From Cenococcum geophilum 1.58 (Eukaryota; Ascomycota; Dothideomycetes; Gloniales; Gloniaceae), in the NCBI GenBank assembly GCA_001692895.1, contig KV748253.1, forward strand, positions 733,511-797,510: DNA of 64,000 nt. The letters run 5' to 3'. This document shows positions 34,148 to 46,740 of this stretch, in pieces. The translations under genes and the position numbers were made by a program. The first letter of the stretch is position 1; the number at the start of each line of letters is the position of its first letter. The notes beneath the pieces were generated by a model. The model ran no database searches, was not told where the DNA came from, and saw only the letters and a list, made by a program, of their open reading frames with translations.

Positions 34148-34424
34148 GAGCGCCTGCAGGTTGGTCAGGAGCTCCTCTTGAGTCTATGTTTTGTGCCGCA
34201 GTTAATAAAAGGGCGCGTAAACTGAGGCTTGGCTACTCTGTGACTGCCGATGGGATGCCACCAACCACTCCTAAGAATACGAGAGGCCTCACCAAGCGTC
34301 AAGTGGCTAATGTGCGTTAAGATGAGACACTTCAGTATGCGCCGGGCGTGTGTAACTGAGGACTGCGGGCTGGACACCTTCATAACATGCGGATCGTTGG
34401 GGTCAGCCAACGAAAATTTCGACC
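34148..34424. other. Short unique stretch, no gene recognised
   Basis: 277 bp of normal composition that would join directly to 12631 if the pogo element had not inserted. Short overlapping open frames exist on both strands but none has a recognisable motif or a supporting context. It is bounded on the right by a dispersed repeat. Confidence 0.45.
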
Positions 34425-34702
34425 CGAGTTTATAACTAATAAGCCGATTAATTAACCTAAAGCTTTAATTTAGAGCCTTATTATTTAGAATTTAATTAAT
34501 ATATATATATAGATATGAGGTTTTCCAGGGAGAGACCTCTTAGATCCCCCCTATATAGAGCTTTTACTTTAATATAGAAGTAGTAGTAAGGCTAAGGTGC
34601 CTTAGTTACTACTAGGTAGCTTATATAGAGCCTTGTATAGAGCTTTATATAGAGCTTCGTGCAGAGCTTTATGCAGAGCTTCGTATAAATAGACTTGCTA
34701 TT
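34425..34702. repeat. Dispersed repeat R, copy 1
   Basis: Starts TTTCGACCCGAGTTTA and continues through TTAATTTAGAGCCTTAT, a TATATATA tract, GGTTTTCCAGGGAGAGACC, TAGAGCTTTTACTTTAATA, GTAGTAGTAAGGCTAAGG and an AGAGCTTTATAT minisatellite. The same order occurs at 61917-62400. No coding capacity. It ends where the truncated Gypsy-A copy begins. Confidence 0.75.
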
Positions 34703-35101
34703 TATTACGGACCTTATATCGGTAGTAGTACGACTATTAAAAAGAGATATAAACGGGTTAGTTAAGATAGTATAGGAGGCACTAGAACCGATCGAGCCAT
34801 AGGATAAGGGGTAACTAAGTTATATAACTAGTTACGTTATAAGTTTAGAACGTAGGACGTACTAATATACTAATGTACCGACGTACTTAGTATATTTCTT
34901 AGGTGCGGTATTATATATTTAAAGGACTACAGTCCCTACCTAGATAGTTCTCTTCTTTATAGTAAATCTTAGAATATAATTAGAGTTAATCTATTAAGTA
35001 ACTACTCTACTAGTTATTATTACGTTATTAACTTCTTATTTACCTATATACCTAGCCTATTAATAAGTCTACTATAGTTCTTACTATAAGACTCTGTTAT
35101 A
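34703..35101 (+). repeat. Left LTR, Gypsy-A copy 2
   Basis: 399 bp. The 3' half matches the other family A LTRs closely (TTTAAAGGACTACAGTCCC, CCTACCTAGATAGTT and the GAATATAATTAGAGTTAATC block). The 5' half is more divergent. Confidence 0.85.
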
Positions 35102-35142
35102 TATTTACTACTAAGATAATAGTATTAATAAAGTTAAATAAT

Positions 35143-36230
35143 ATACCACTAAAAGCACTAGCTATAATGCCATTAACGGCAGCAACTACTTTAATATTAG
35201 GTAATGATACTAGTATAGTAAATACTAACTTATAACTAGTTACGGTTAAATAGTTATAGGAAATAGTTAATTAATTAATAAATAATAATAGGATACTTAA
35301 AGAAAGGATTAATAGGATTAGAGTAGTTAAGGTTAAGCTACTATCTATTAAGCGATTCTTAGGGGAGAAGTTAAAACTTAAAGGATTCCTTATATAAATA
35401 TACTTTAAGGTTATATAGGAAGGAGCGAAGCTAGTAATATCTATAGACTAAATAGCCTATATAGGATTATTCCTAATAGGGAGGGTACTTAAGTAGTTTA
35501 AACCCTATCTTATGGGGGTATAAGAATATAGTATAGTAACTACTAATTAGAAAGTATAATATATGTTTACTAGCTAAAATAGGTTCGTAAAATAATTAAT
35601 ATAGATGTTTAGAGATTTAGAAGTAACTACTATAATGGAATAAAAGCTTTAAACCTTAGTAATTAAGTATATAACGCAGTTTTAAATATTAGCTATATAG
35701 GTTAAATGGAATAATAAAGCGCTTATAGCATAGTATAAATAGGGACTTAAAGTAAAAGTTTAGAATATAATTATCCTAATAGAAGATACGGAAACCCTAT
35801 AAGATCTAATTAATTAAGTAATTAAAATTAATAATAGAATCTATTAGAGGGAATAGACTAAAAAGTGTTAAAATAGAGTTCTATAGTTATATAAGGCGTA
35901 AAGTACGTAATAGTAAAGTTAAAGTTAGAAACTATAATAAAGTATAGAACTAATAGACCTAAGTAGTACTAAAGAATCTAGAAGATAAAATGGGAAACTA
36001 TAGAAACCTAGAGGTTAAGGATTAAGTAATTAAAGGTTTAAAAAGCAGAGGCTAAACTAAGGATCTTAGTAGCAAAAGACGTTTAGGCGGACTCTATAAT
36101 AAGAAAAATAGTTTAAAGAAGGAGCTTATATAAATTGCGGGAAATAAGGTTATTTTATTAGAGACTATAGAAGTAGTTAGAGTTACTATATAGTAAAAGA
36201 AATAAGACTAGTAGACGATATATACGTATA
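35143..36230 (+). pseudogene. gag relic, Gypsy-A copy 2
   Basis: Collinear with 1408-2540, from the same start context (ATACCACTAAAAGCA) to the zinc knuckle, where the cysteines are partly kept (NCGK). It has more stop codons than copy 1. Non-functional. Confidence 0.75.
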
Positions 36231-37473
36231 GAAGGATAATAATATACTACGAGGAACAAAAGAATATTTAATTAAGAGTTTTGCGTTTTATTATAATAAC
36301 GTATACTAAATTTATAAAGACGCTAAGTATAGCGCAAGCTACTAGCTACAGAAGTTAAAATTATTAGAGTTTAAAGGAACTAACGAACTATCTTATAGAT
36401 CGGACATTAAGGACGATAAATTTAATATAGGCGAAACATTTAGTAATAATAAGGAAATAAGGGCAGCTTACTAGAAGTATATAGACCTTAGAGATGTTAT
36501 AAAAGAGGTAGAGGATAATTCCACTATAGAATAAGGAACATTAGTAGGGATTAAGACCCCACTAGGCACGATGTCTATCGCTTTATAAGACGTAAGAAAA
36601 GTAGGATAATAAACTACTTCGGCACTTAATAAAGGTAAAAGGCTACAGGCTTAAGATTCTTAGGAAGAGATAAAAAAAAGCTTAAGATTCTTAAGACGAG
36701 ATAAAATACGCTTAAGAACCTATAATAAATAACAACTAATAAAGCAGAGCAATGGCTTAGTTTAGTAATATATAAATAAGCTCGGGACGAAGTTTCCTAA
36801 AGGTATAAAACTCTTAAGACAAGATAAGTAAGATTTAAAATTCTTAAAATAAGATAAGGACACTATAGAAGCCTAGTTAAACTATGGCTAGAGTAAAGCT
36901 TAAGTAAGAAGTAAGCTTAGAATTAAAAATCCTATAGGACTAAGATTTTAATATGTAAGTGAGGACCATTAAATAAACTAAAATTAAGAAGTAAGAGGAC
37001 TTTAAGGATTTACTCACAAAACGTAAACTAAAGGAAACTATAGAGAAATTTAGATAGAGAATCCTTATATAATAAGAACAGAAACTAGACCAAAGATCTA
37101 GTATATTAGGTCGTATAAGAAACAGAGCACCTATATAAAGAATAACTAATAGGCCTAAAATAGGTATGCTAAGAGCAAAATGGCTTACTAAACTAGAACA
37201 AGAAGAAGATCTAGGAATCTTTACTAGATTTAAGGAACGGTATATAAAGGGCTATTATAATATAGTAATAAGAAGATACTTCCTTATGGATAAGCCGTAT
37301 ATACTCTAATAGCTATACTAAAAGTGGTATAGATAGCGACATAACGATAAGTGGAAAGATTTCTATATATAGTTGGACGAGAAAGATATCTAGGACCACC
37401 TTATTATAAAAAAGGCTATAAGTTATATTAAGGGAGCCTTAATTATAATATTAAGAGATCTAGAGGAATAATT

Positions 37474-39077
37474 AAGACGTTTATTTAGCAATTAAACCTT
37501 ATTAACATTAAGGATCTAAGTAAGTTAATTTAAATGATATTTGGGCAGGGTAAGTATATAGAGGATTTCTCTTAACTTAACACCAAATTGGTATTGTGAC
37601 TTTTTAGTATTTCTACAGCAGTCTAGAAGGCTCTGTATAGTTAGGGGGGTATATTAGCCTAAATTGGAGTTTCTTACTACTATTGTAATACTATCTAACG
37701 ACCTAGATCGTCTATACGAACTATATATTAGTTGTTTCTTAACTTATAACTAAATATCTCATTAAATGTCTTATTACCTATTTTCTATTACCTATTTTAA
37801 CTTAGTTATCTAAACCCACCTAATGTATATAAGGAGCTTTTAGAGCCCTTATTAATAGACAGAGTTCTTATTCCTAATCGTCCGTTTAATAATATTCTAC
37901 CCTTAAACTAATGGCTAAACTAAGATTATAAACTAGTCCCTTAACTGGCAACTACGTCCCTTTATAGACTACTATTAGGATAACTAGTTGGAACTACTAC
38001 CTATAATAGACTACGCGCAGCTTATACTCCCCTATAATAGTATAGGGATATTACTATTTAAACTACTCCACGGGTATACACCATAAACGTCCTTTAATTA
38101 GGATAGGCCTACTAAACCCACTACGGCCCGTAAACGCCTTAGCTATAAAAAGGCCTAGGCATTTACTAAGAGAATATATAGAGCCTAGGAGACTACTTAA
38201 ACAATTATAAAAAAGGCGTAAAAGAAAAAGGAGTCCGATATAAACTAATATTATTATAAGGTAGACTTTTAAGTAGAAGATAAGGTATAGGTATTAATAA
38301 AGAACTAAAAAACTTAAAGGCCGAGCTATAAGCTAGACTACTAAATAGCTAGCCTATATAAGATTCTTTAAAGGGTAGGATACTCTTTTAAGGTTAAACT
38401 ACTAAAGTTAATAAGGATTTACCCCGTTTTCTCCCTAAACCAACTATAAAAGGCTGCGGATAATCTACTACCTAGGTAGTATAATAACCCCCTACTACTA
38501 ATCTAGATTACAGAGGACGAGGAATAGGAAGTTAAAGAAATCCTAGTAGTTAAAAAGGACCGTAATATCTTAAAATACTATATAAGCTAGGTAGGCCACA
38601 ATAAAGACCTAGAATAGTACCCCATATCTAATTTTAAGTACTCTCCCCATAAGTTATAGGACTTTATATAGCCCACCCTAACCTCCCTAGACCACTACGT
38701 AAATTAAACAACTGGATTAAATGCTAGGAAGAAGGGTTAGATAACTATAACAATTTAAACAATAATAGGGAGCTTAGATAATGCCTAAGGGCAGGCTTTT
38801 TTAGGAGGGGGGGTGATATAATGGTACTAGAGCGCGTTACCTGCTAAATTCTGCCTAAGTTCTGCTATATTCTGCCACCTGTTATATTATCTTATATTAT
38901 CGCATACTGTCTAGTACTATTTTCTACTATTAGCTCGCCTACTACTAGCGCCTTAGCGACTTACGCTACTTATTTATACTAGCCCTAGCAACCCTCTTTC
39001 CTTCTCCTTAGCTTAGTATCTTTGTAAGATAGCATTCTACAAGCCTTGGTTTAGAGGCATTTATGCAGGCCGTCACA
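37474..39077 (+). mobile_element. Gypsy family C, 3' part with right LTR
   Basis: Contains the C-terminal integrase region (LPHNSTGISLFELLHGYTPR near 38010-38070; IYPVFSLNQL near 38410-38440), a chromodomain (about 38520-38640, WEVEEIL...YYVSWVGH-like before RIP), a polypurine tract (38800-38813) and a right LTR (38814-39077, TGATATAATGG to GTCACA). The 5' half of the element and its left LTR are missing. The piece at 37474-37850 may be a gag remnant, so there may also be an internal deletion. The solo LTR at 53111-53321 is a relative. Confidence 0.78.
38814..39077 (+). repeat. Right LTR of Gypsy family C
   Basis: 264 bp, following the run TTTTTTAGGAGGGGGGG. It shares CTTCTCCTTAGCTTAGTATC, GCATTC and GGCATTTAT blocks with the solo LTR at 53111. 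The end was set by the CA dinucleotide at 39076-39077. Confidence 0.7.
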
Positions 39078-39289
39078 GGTCGCCATTATTTAAAATATTT
39101 AATAATTCCTTATCGTAGATCTTATAGTTATATTTAGTTATTTTAAGAAGTATACTATAAGGTATAATACTCTATCCTTATTATATTAAGATAGGATACC
39201 TCTTATAACATAGTTAGATAAAGTAGCTTTTATAATACTTATTTAGTTTAGGTTAAAGTATTAGAGTATAGGTGCAGTAGTAAATATAA

Positions 39290-39473
39290 CTTTTTATAAG
39301 GGGACTTTATAGATAGGGGGCTATAAGGACACAATTGTGGAATAGGATAGATTGGTAAGAGAGACGAATCCTTATAGAGGTAAGGCCTTTAAGATTGTAG
39401 AGACTATCTAAGGGGCGTCTGGGGGTTGTCCTAAGGGCAACCTAAGGTGTCCGCAATAATATCCCTTACACTT
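39290..39473 (-). repeat. Possible LTR fragment
   Basis: On the minus strand a sequence starting TGTAAGGGATATTATTGCGG follows immediately where the RT relic stops. TG at the start, a CCTTAGG-rich body and the abrupt junction suggest an LTR. The other end is not clear and no target duplication was found. The remaining DNA from 39078 to 39290 is AT-rich with nothing recognised. Confidence 0.3.
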
Positions 39474-40330
39474 TTAAATAAGTAAGGGCCTTTTTATATT
39501 CCTTATTAAAGATAAAGGCTTTATCCTTTTAGGTTAAGGCTATAAGGGGTAAAACTAAGGTGGAGAAGTTATTAATAAACTATTAATAGAAATAGCAAAT
39601 CCTATAAAGGCTTTTACGTCCTTAACTTTCTTTAGGTCTATTTATATGCCGTTTATAGAAATAATAAATCTAAGGTATAAGACTTCTGCTTTATAAAACT
39701 CGCATTTATTTATATTTAATTATAGACTAGCTTTATATAGGGCTTATAAAATAAGATCGACGTATTTCCGGTATTTGGTTAGATTATTGCTATATATTAG
39801 GATATTATTTATATAATATTAAAACGAGCTTGGGGCGTTTATAAGACTAAATAGTATTACTAAGTACTTAAATAATCTATATCGGGTACGAAATGCAGTA
39901 AGCTATTTATCTCTTTTTGTAATGTAGAGGCGGTTAAATATAGAGATAATATTAAGCTTTATGTAGAAGTGAGCCTTGCTTAGTTAGTTTAGCGTCTCTT
40001 ATATTAGCGGGATCGGATATTAGTTCTTAACAGTAACGGTATTAAGAGCTCGGTAGTCTATATAGAAGCATAGACCGCCGCTGGGTTTCTTAAGGACACT
40101 ACTATAGTAAAATATGCCCTATCTGGGGAGAGGTTAAAATAAGGTAAGAGAAGGTCCTAGGCCTAATTAGGGCTGTCTTGAAGCATTACTAGATACCCAT
40201 CTCGCACTCGGATACAGTGTGGTTTTAGATAAACCTTATCGCGATAAGTCTTGGTATACCCCAAATAAATTTTCAGTCGCCTTCTTCTTCTTTATTATTA
40301 TACAAATATAGCTTTAGAAGTGGAATTAGA
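39474..40330 (-). pseudogene. Gypsy reverse transcriptase fragment, reverse orientation
   Basis: On the minus strand this reads SSVLKKPSGGLCFYIDYRAL (about 40050-40110), YPIPLI, ARFYIKLDIISIFNRLYI (motif A, about 39930-39985), RYRLFKYLVMPFSLINAPSS (motif B, about 39840-39900), then NNILIYSNNLTKYR. The YxDD box and some 15 residues before it are missing, apparently by a small deletion. INNFSTLVLPLIALT (the post-RT segment) leads to the left edge. Gag, protease, RNase H and integrase are not visible, so it is an isolated fragment of a further Gypsy family. Confidence 0.75.
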
Positions 40331-40639
40331 AGCTCTCAACTCTATTAATACCTCTAAATTAAAAAATATAAGAGGTCGCTTAGCTCTTTTAATATAGGAG
40401 CATACCCGTCTAGCGGGCAGTAATAAGCCCGTATAGAATAAAAAAGCCTATCTTTTATTCTATTATAAATAGTATATAGAGTTATACGCTACGTAGTTAA
40501 CTTCTAACTTCTAAAACTACTTGGCGTTAAAGCATGGCATTACAGTTAAGCCTAAAACTAGTTATATAAAGGAGGCAATACGGAATTAATTAAAAGACCT
40601 TTACCTAAAGCGTTGTCTTAAAATAAGACAAAAGAGCTA

Positions 40640-41658
40640 GATTTAGAAGTACTCCAAGCGGTCCTAAATAAGGAGGTTATTAATAAAGCCCTTATTATAT
40701 TAATTATTGTATAAAACTTACTATTTTGGATGGTTAAGTGGCTAGAGTTCTATGTCCTTTTATAGTTAATTAATCCTAAAGTAAACGGCCATATAACTAT
40801 AGCCCATTTAGCAGTTAGTAAAAAGATTTATAACTTATAGCTATTATAAAAGGATATTATATAAAAGAGGCTGCAGTCTGCATTAATAAGTATTTATCTT
40901 TCCGTTAATATCTAGACCTCTTTAAATAATTACCTTCTCCTCGCGATTTGCGGCTATTTTATTAATAGCCAGGAAAAGCTTATAAATGCTCTCCTTAGCC
41001 TTTATATAGTAGCCTCTTATAGCAAAAACGAGCAATAGAATACTCTCCTTTTAGTACTTAAGGACTACGAGATTATATAAAAGCTGGGTGCCGTTATATC
41101 TAATAACTATACTATAAATAATAAGCTCTATTATACGATAAGCAACTAGCTTTTTTAGGAAGAGGGAATTAAATGGAATTCTGTCCACTAATAAATCCGC
41201 TATTAGGGTTATATTCTAAACCTTGCCGTATAGGCTTTTCTTTTTAAAAACTTAATTAGTTTTAATAATATTAAGTTATATAAAGAAGATAAGGTAAAAG
41301 GAAAGGAGTTAGATCTAAAAGAGGAGTAAAAAAAGAGCGATATATTTTAGAAACTTAGTCACTTAGAAAGCTTTATAATATTACCGTATATACCCGTAGC
41401 TTAGCTAGTCGTATAAAGGAGTTTAAAAGTCTTATAGAAAGAAGAATTCTACTTAATAATTATACGAGATAGAATAGCTAGTATCTTATACTTAGCGTAG
41501 CAATTTAAAAAGAGTTTACCCTTAATATATATACTAAGAGTAACCTTAATATACTTAAAAAGGACTATCTTAGTCTAAAGGACTGGGAGGCTCTTTATAT
41601 AATAATAAAAAAAATTTAAATTTTTATTAGGTAACCCTAAAATGCTAAGGATATAAAG
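40640..41658 (+). pseudogene. hAT transposase, N-terminal/central part
   Basis: hAT transposases are RNase H-fold enzymes with a C-terminal dimerisation domain. Read through RIP stops this gives ISIYLSVNIQTSLNNYLLLA (about 40880-40950, around the first acidic region with the DxWTS-like motif), IINALLSLY-like helices, and GIKWNSVHQQI (about 41165-41200), corresponding to the conserved xRWNSxY motif. It breaks off at the Gypsy-B insertion. It is inactive because of stops. The DNA between 40330 and 40640 shows no recognisable gene. Confidence 0.78.
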
Positions 41659-41884
41659 TGTTAGGTAAAACCTAAGTAGATAGTTATATAGCCGTAAGGT
41701 ATAGGTGACCCTAGGATAACCTAGGGGTGACTCGCCCGTAAGGTACGTGCTCTATATATACTTAGGGAAAACCCTTTCTACCTTGCATATAGACTCCTCC
41801 TTTTTCCCTTAAGGATTTGTCTCTGTCTATACAATATACCTATTATTCTATTATTGGACTCCCTATCTATATTCTTACCTTACA
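41659..41884 (+). repeat. Left LTR, Gypsy-B
   Basis: 226 bp, from TGTTAGGTAAAACC to CCTTACA. It matches 56399-56624 throughout. It contains TCTATATATACTTAGG and a CTCCTCCTTTTTCCC block that may be part of the promoter. Confidence 0.93.
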
Positions 41885-41937
41885 TTTAAATCCTTTCTAA
41901 TCCCCTTAGGAGGATAGCCGGTTTAATTTTTCTATAA

Positions 41938-43273
41938 TACCTCTAAAAAGAAAACTGACGACTACACCTAATAGTAATACGCTAGTAATATAATCGCAAA
42001 ACCCCTTAGGATCTAGTGTAGACAAAACCGCTAAAAGTATACTAGTAGTATCTAAGCCATTTTCTAAATCTCAAAACGATTAGATATCTACGAATGCTAA
42101 AGACTAGTTTAACTTATATACCTAGGCTTAATAGGAGCTTAGTAAGGTTACTAGCGTCCTACCTAATACCGCTAATATAAAGGAGCTAGATAAGCTAGCT
42201 AAGAAAATAGCTAACTTATAAAGTATTATTAATTTAATAAAGCCCTCTTATTACCTCTTTAGTAAAAAGTATAAGTTATATAGCGAATATATACGCTAAT
42301 TAAATCTTAACGCCCTAGTTAAGAAGTTACTACCCAATATTAGTAGTACTACTTAACAGCATTTTAACTAGTAGATTGCTGTAGTTAAGAACCGATTTAA
42401 GGTTAATAACGCTAACTACGACTATAAGCAACGCACGCGCTAGGCCATTAAAGGTCTTATAAAAGAAAAGACAATCGCCTAACTAGTTTATTGCCAGTTA
42501 GGTATTAAGGACAAGGGTCCTTTATTATAGGATAAGTTTAAAACTATAGTCTAAGACTAGATTAGGAACCCTATAATAAAACGCTTTAATAACGCTATAA
42601 TATACTATACAGCTATTATAAAGGAGAACTAGAGGTTTAATGTCTTCCTAGCCTATATATATAGCTTAAAGGACCTCTTCTCTTATACCCCTTTTGTTAA
42701 TCCTAAATAATAGGTAGACTTTTAGTTCTTATATCTTCTAGCCTACCTATAAGTAAAGCTCTTCCGCTAGAACTTTACCTAATAGGTAAAAACCGCTAAA
42801 GACCTCTTTAACGAAATCCGCAATATAGAGCAATTGCTTAATACCATAAAGCTGGTAGAAGATCGTATAAATAGTAGCGGCAAATTATCGCGTATAAAGC
42901 GTGGTCGCAGTATAGGCTCCGTAAACTTAGGCTTAGGGAATAAAACCTAAAAAGGGTAACGCTTTTCTAAGTAAACTCCTAGGGAGACTATTTAAAAGCT
43001 AGATAGCTTAGGGGACCCCCTAGACACTAGTGCTATATAGGTAAGTTAAAGGACCGCAGGCGGCCACTATAAGGAACACTAGAAGCAGGCTAATAAAAAG
43101 AAGTTAGCTTGGCCTTTAGAAAACCTAAAGCCCTATTAGCGTATATCTCTTAACTGCAACTAGGGCCTAATATAGAGGGAGAGAAGAAACGTATTATGGT
43201 ATATATTATAATAAATACGCCCTAGGGCGAAGTCCGCCTATATACTTTATATAATAGTAGGTACTAAATTAAC
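41938..43273 (+). pseudogene. gag relic, Gypsy-B
   Basis: The frame begins at ATACCTCTAAAAAGA (probably an original ATG, about 54 bp after the LTR). It stays readable for about 440 codons through RIP-type stops, with a helical, K/Q/N-rich body and a basic segment (SRIKRGRSIGS near 42890-42925). No zinc knuckle was identified before the Gypsy-A insertion at 43274. This order, after the left LTR and before pol, is why I call it gag. Confidence 0.65.
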
Positions 43274-43676
43274 TGTTACGGACGCTTTAAGTACAATGTT
43301 ATAACTATTTAGAGAAGAGTCGGAAGAAGCTAGTTAGTTAATTTAGGCACGGTCCAGAATAGAGCCAGTAGAGCCATATGACGAGGAATGGTAACTAAGG
43401 TTATATAACGTGATCTATATAATCTATAACAGAGTAGATAGAGCATACGTACCTTACGTACTAAGGGGATTTCTTAGGAGTACGGTTGTGTATTTAAAGG
43501 ACCACAGTCCCTACCCAGATAGTTCTCTTCTTTGTAGTGAATCTTAGAATACAATTAGAGTTAATCTATTAGGCAACCACTCTACTAGTTATTATTGCGT
43601 TATTAACTTCTTATTTACCTATATATTTAGCCCATTAATAAGTCCACCGTAGTTCCTGCTATAAGGCTTTATTATA
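43274..43676 (+). repeat. Left LTR, Gypsy-A copy 3
   Basis: 403 bp. It is shorter than the right LTR by 18 bp, because the latter has an extra ATCTATATAATCTGTACG unit near 50934-50951. Confidence 0.93.
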
Positions 43677-43717
43677 TATTTACTACTAAGGTTACAGTAT
43701 TAATAAAGTTAAATAAT

Positions 43718-44850
43718 ATACCACCAAAAGCAGCCACTATAACGCCATTAACGGCGGTAACTACTTTAAGGTTAGGTAACAACACTAGTATAGCAAACAC
43801 TAACTTATAGCAACCTATAACGGTCGGACAACTATAAGAGATAGTTAATTAGCTAACAGAAAATAATGCGACGTTGGAAAATAGGATTAATAGGATAGGA
43901 GTGGCGAAGATTAAGCTATTATTAATTAAAAGGTACTTAGGAGAGAGATTAAAACTTAAAGGCTTTCTTATATAAATACACTTTAAAGTTATATAAAAAG
44001 GGGGTAAGCTACTAATACCTATAGATCGAATAGCATATGCGGGACTATTCCTATTAAGGAGGGCACTTAAATAGTTTAAGCCTTACCTTATAGAGATACA
44101 AGCGAATAGTATAATAACTACTAATTAAGATATATAGTTTATATTTTTAAGCTAGAAAGAATTCGCGGAATAACTTATATAGATATTTAGAGACCTAAAA
44201 TTAATAACTATAGCGGAAAGGAAACTCTAAGACATTATGTAATAAACTTTAGTAATTAAGTATATAACGTAGTTCTAGACGTTAGTAATATAAGTAAAGT
44301 GGAATAATAGGGCGCTTATAGCACAGTATAAGTAAGGACTTAAGGCTAAAGTCTAGGACGTAATTATCCTAATAGAAGATACGGACACCCTAAGGGAACT
44401 AATAGATTAAGTAATTAAGATTAATAATTAGATCTACTAAAGGGAATAGGCTAAAAAAGGCTAGGATAGAGTTCTATAGTTATATAAGGCGTAAAGCACG
44501 TAATGACTAAAGCTAAGTTAAAAACTATAGTATAGCGCAGAGCTAATAGACCTAAGTAGTACTAAAGAATTTAGAAGATAAAATAAGAAATTATAGAAAC
44601 CTAAAGGATAAGAATTAAGTAATTAGAGGTTTAAGGAGCAGAGGCTAAACTAGGGATCTTAATAGCAGAAGATGTTTAGGCGGACTCTATAGCAAGAAAA
44701 ACAGTTTAAAGAAGGAGCTTGCATAAATTATAGAAAATAAAATTATTACGTTAGAGACTATAGAAGTGGGTAGAGTTACTATATAGTAAAGGGTATAAGA
44801 CTAGTAGACGACATATACGTATAAAGGGACGATAATATACTACAAGGAAC
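43718..44850 (+). pseudogene. gag relic, Gypsy-A copy 3
   Basis: Collinear with 1408-2540. The expected start codon is ATA. The zinc knuckle (about 44715-44770) has lost its cysteines. Non-functional. Confidence 0.8.
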
Positions 44851-46740
44851 AAAAGAATGTTTAATTAAAAGTTTTGCGTTTTATTATAATAACGCATGCC
44901 AAATTTATAAGAATACTAAGTACGGCGTAAGCTATTAGCTATAAGAGCTAGCACCTATAGGATATAGAGGAACCAATAAACTAGCTCGTAGATTAGATAT
45001 TAAGGATAATAATTTTAATATAGGCAAAGCATTTTGTGACGATAAGGCAATAAGAGCAGCTTACTAGGAGTATATAAACCTAAGAGATATTACATAAGAG
45101 GTAGAGGATGATTTTACTATAAAATAGGGAATATTAGTAGGGATTAAAACCCCACTAGACATAATGTCTATCGCTTCGCGAGACGTAAGAGAAGTAAGAT
45201 AGCAAACCACTTTAGCACTTAATAAAGGCAAAAGGCCATAAGCTTAAGATTCTTAAGATAAGATGCAAGACAACTAAGATTCTTAAGACAAGATAAGGCA
45301 AGCTTAAGGACCTACAATAGACGATAACCGATAGAGTAGAGTAGCGGCTTAGTTTAGTAATATATAAATAAGCTTAGGACGAAGTTTCCTAAAGGTATAA
45401 GATTCTTAAAATAAGATAAGTGAGATTTAAGACTCTTAAGATGAGATAAAAATACTAGTAAAGCCTAGTTAGACTAAAGCTAGAGTAAAGCTTAAGATAG
45501 AAGCAAGCTTAGAATTAAGAATCTAAAGGGGCTAAGAATTTAAAGCGTAAATTAGGACACCCATAAATAAGAGGTAAGAGGCTTCTTTATAGATTAGAAA
45601 ATCTATAGTATAAATAATAATTAGACTAGGAGACAGATATATAAACCTAGAAGACTTACTAGTAGAACGCGGTGTTTAGACTAAAGATTAAAAAGTTAAT
45701 ACTAAGATTAAGAAGTAAGAGAACTTTAAGGATCTAAGCACAAGACGTAAACCAAAAAAAACTATAGAAGAATTTAGATAATAAATTATCGTATAGCAAG
45801 AATAGAAACTAGATAAGAGATTTAGTATATTAGGACGTATAAGGGACAGAGCGCTAATACAAAGAATCACTAATAGGCTTAGGGCAGGCACACTAAAAGC
45901 TAAGTGGCTTACTAAACTAGAAAATAAAGAGGATTTAGGGATCCCTACTAGGTTTAAAGAATAATATATAAAAAGCTGTTACAACGCAGTAATAAGAAGA
46001 TACTTCCTTACGGATAAGCTATATATATTCCAGTAGCTGTACTAAAAGTAGTATAGGTAAAGGCACAATAATAAGTAGGAAGATTTCTATATATAGTTNG
46101 ATAAAAGAGTTATCTAGAACCACCTAATTATAGAAAAGGCTATAACGTATATTAAAGGAGCCTTAATTATAACATTAAAGGATCTAGAGGATTAATTAGA
46201 GGATTAAAGAAGTAAAAGGCGTATCTTAGTACCCATAAACGAAGTAGTAACATTTAGATTAGCATAATAAAGGTTTAAACTTAAAGATAAAGATAAGTTA
46301 AGAGTTAACCTAAAGTACCTAGTATACTATACGCTATTATAGATTGCATGCGTGGATAATATATACGAGATATATAAGAATCTAAAGGAAAAGAATTAGA
46401 AATACCCTATAAGGATATATTAGATAATAGATAAGCAATAGTATAGGAATGCTAAATATATATATAGATAGCATCCAGCAGAAGTCTAAGAGGAAGGAAG
46501 TTTAGTACTTTAACTAGGAAGATTCCTTATAAAAAAATACTTAGACGGACAATAGTAGTAGAAATGCCTAGAAAATACGTGTCTATAGTATATTAAAGAT
46601 AAAAAGCGAACTAGGTATTAGCCAAAGAGTAAGCTAAATATAATAGGATTAAGCAGCTAATAGTTGGGAAAAGTAGAGGCCTATAGGACTAGAGGGAGCT
46701 AGTAGTAGAGCCTTAGACCCTTAAAGGAATTTAAGGACAA
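44850..46740 (+). pseudogene. Extra gag-pol spacer coding segment, Gypsy-A copy 3
   Basis: Collinear with 2540-4440 of copy 1 over its full length, including the repeated GATTCTTAAGAYRAGATAAG units (about 45246-45300 and 45400-45450). The segment is therefore a stable part of the family, not a chance insertion in one copy. Family not recognised. Confidence 0.6.

Larger units (their letters stand above)
34703..37473 (+). mobile_element. Gypsy-A copy 2, truncated at the 3' side
   Basis: The left LTR (34703-35101, 399 bp, TATTACGG start) is followed by the gag frame (start codon now ATA at 35143) and the degraded zinc knuckle (about 36120-36180). The extra segment then follows, until similarity to copies 1 and 3 stops around 37473. 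Protease, RT, integrase and the right LTR are missing. Junction DNA is a different Gypsy element. No target duplication can be checked because the right end is lost. Confidence 0.88.

Noticed and set aside
34072..34435. Three short overlapping frames around the pogo terminus
   Set aside because: They run across the transposon end or overlap each other on both strands, with no conserved motif.
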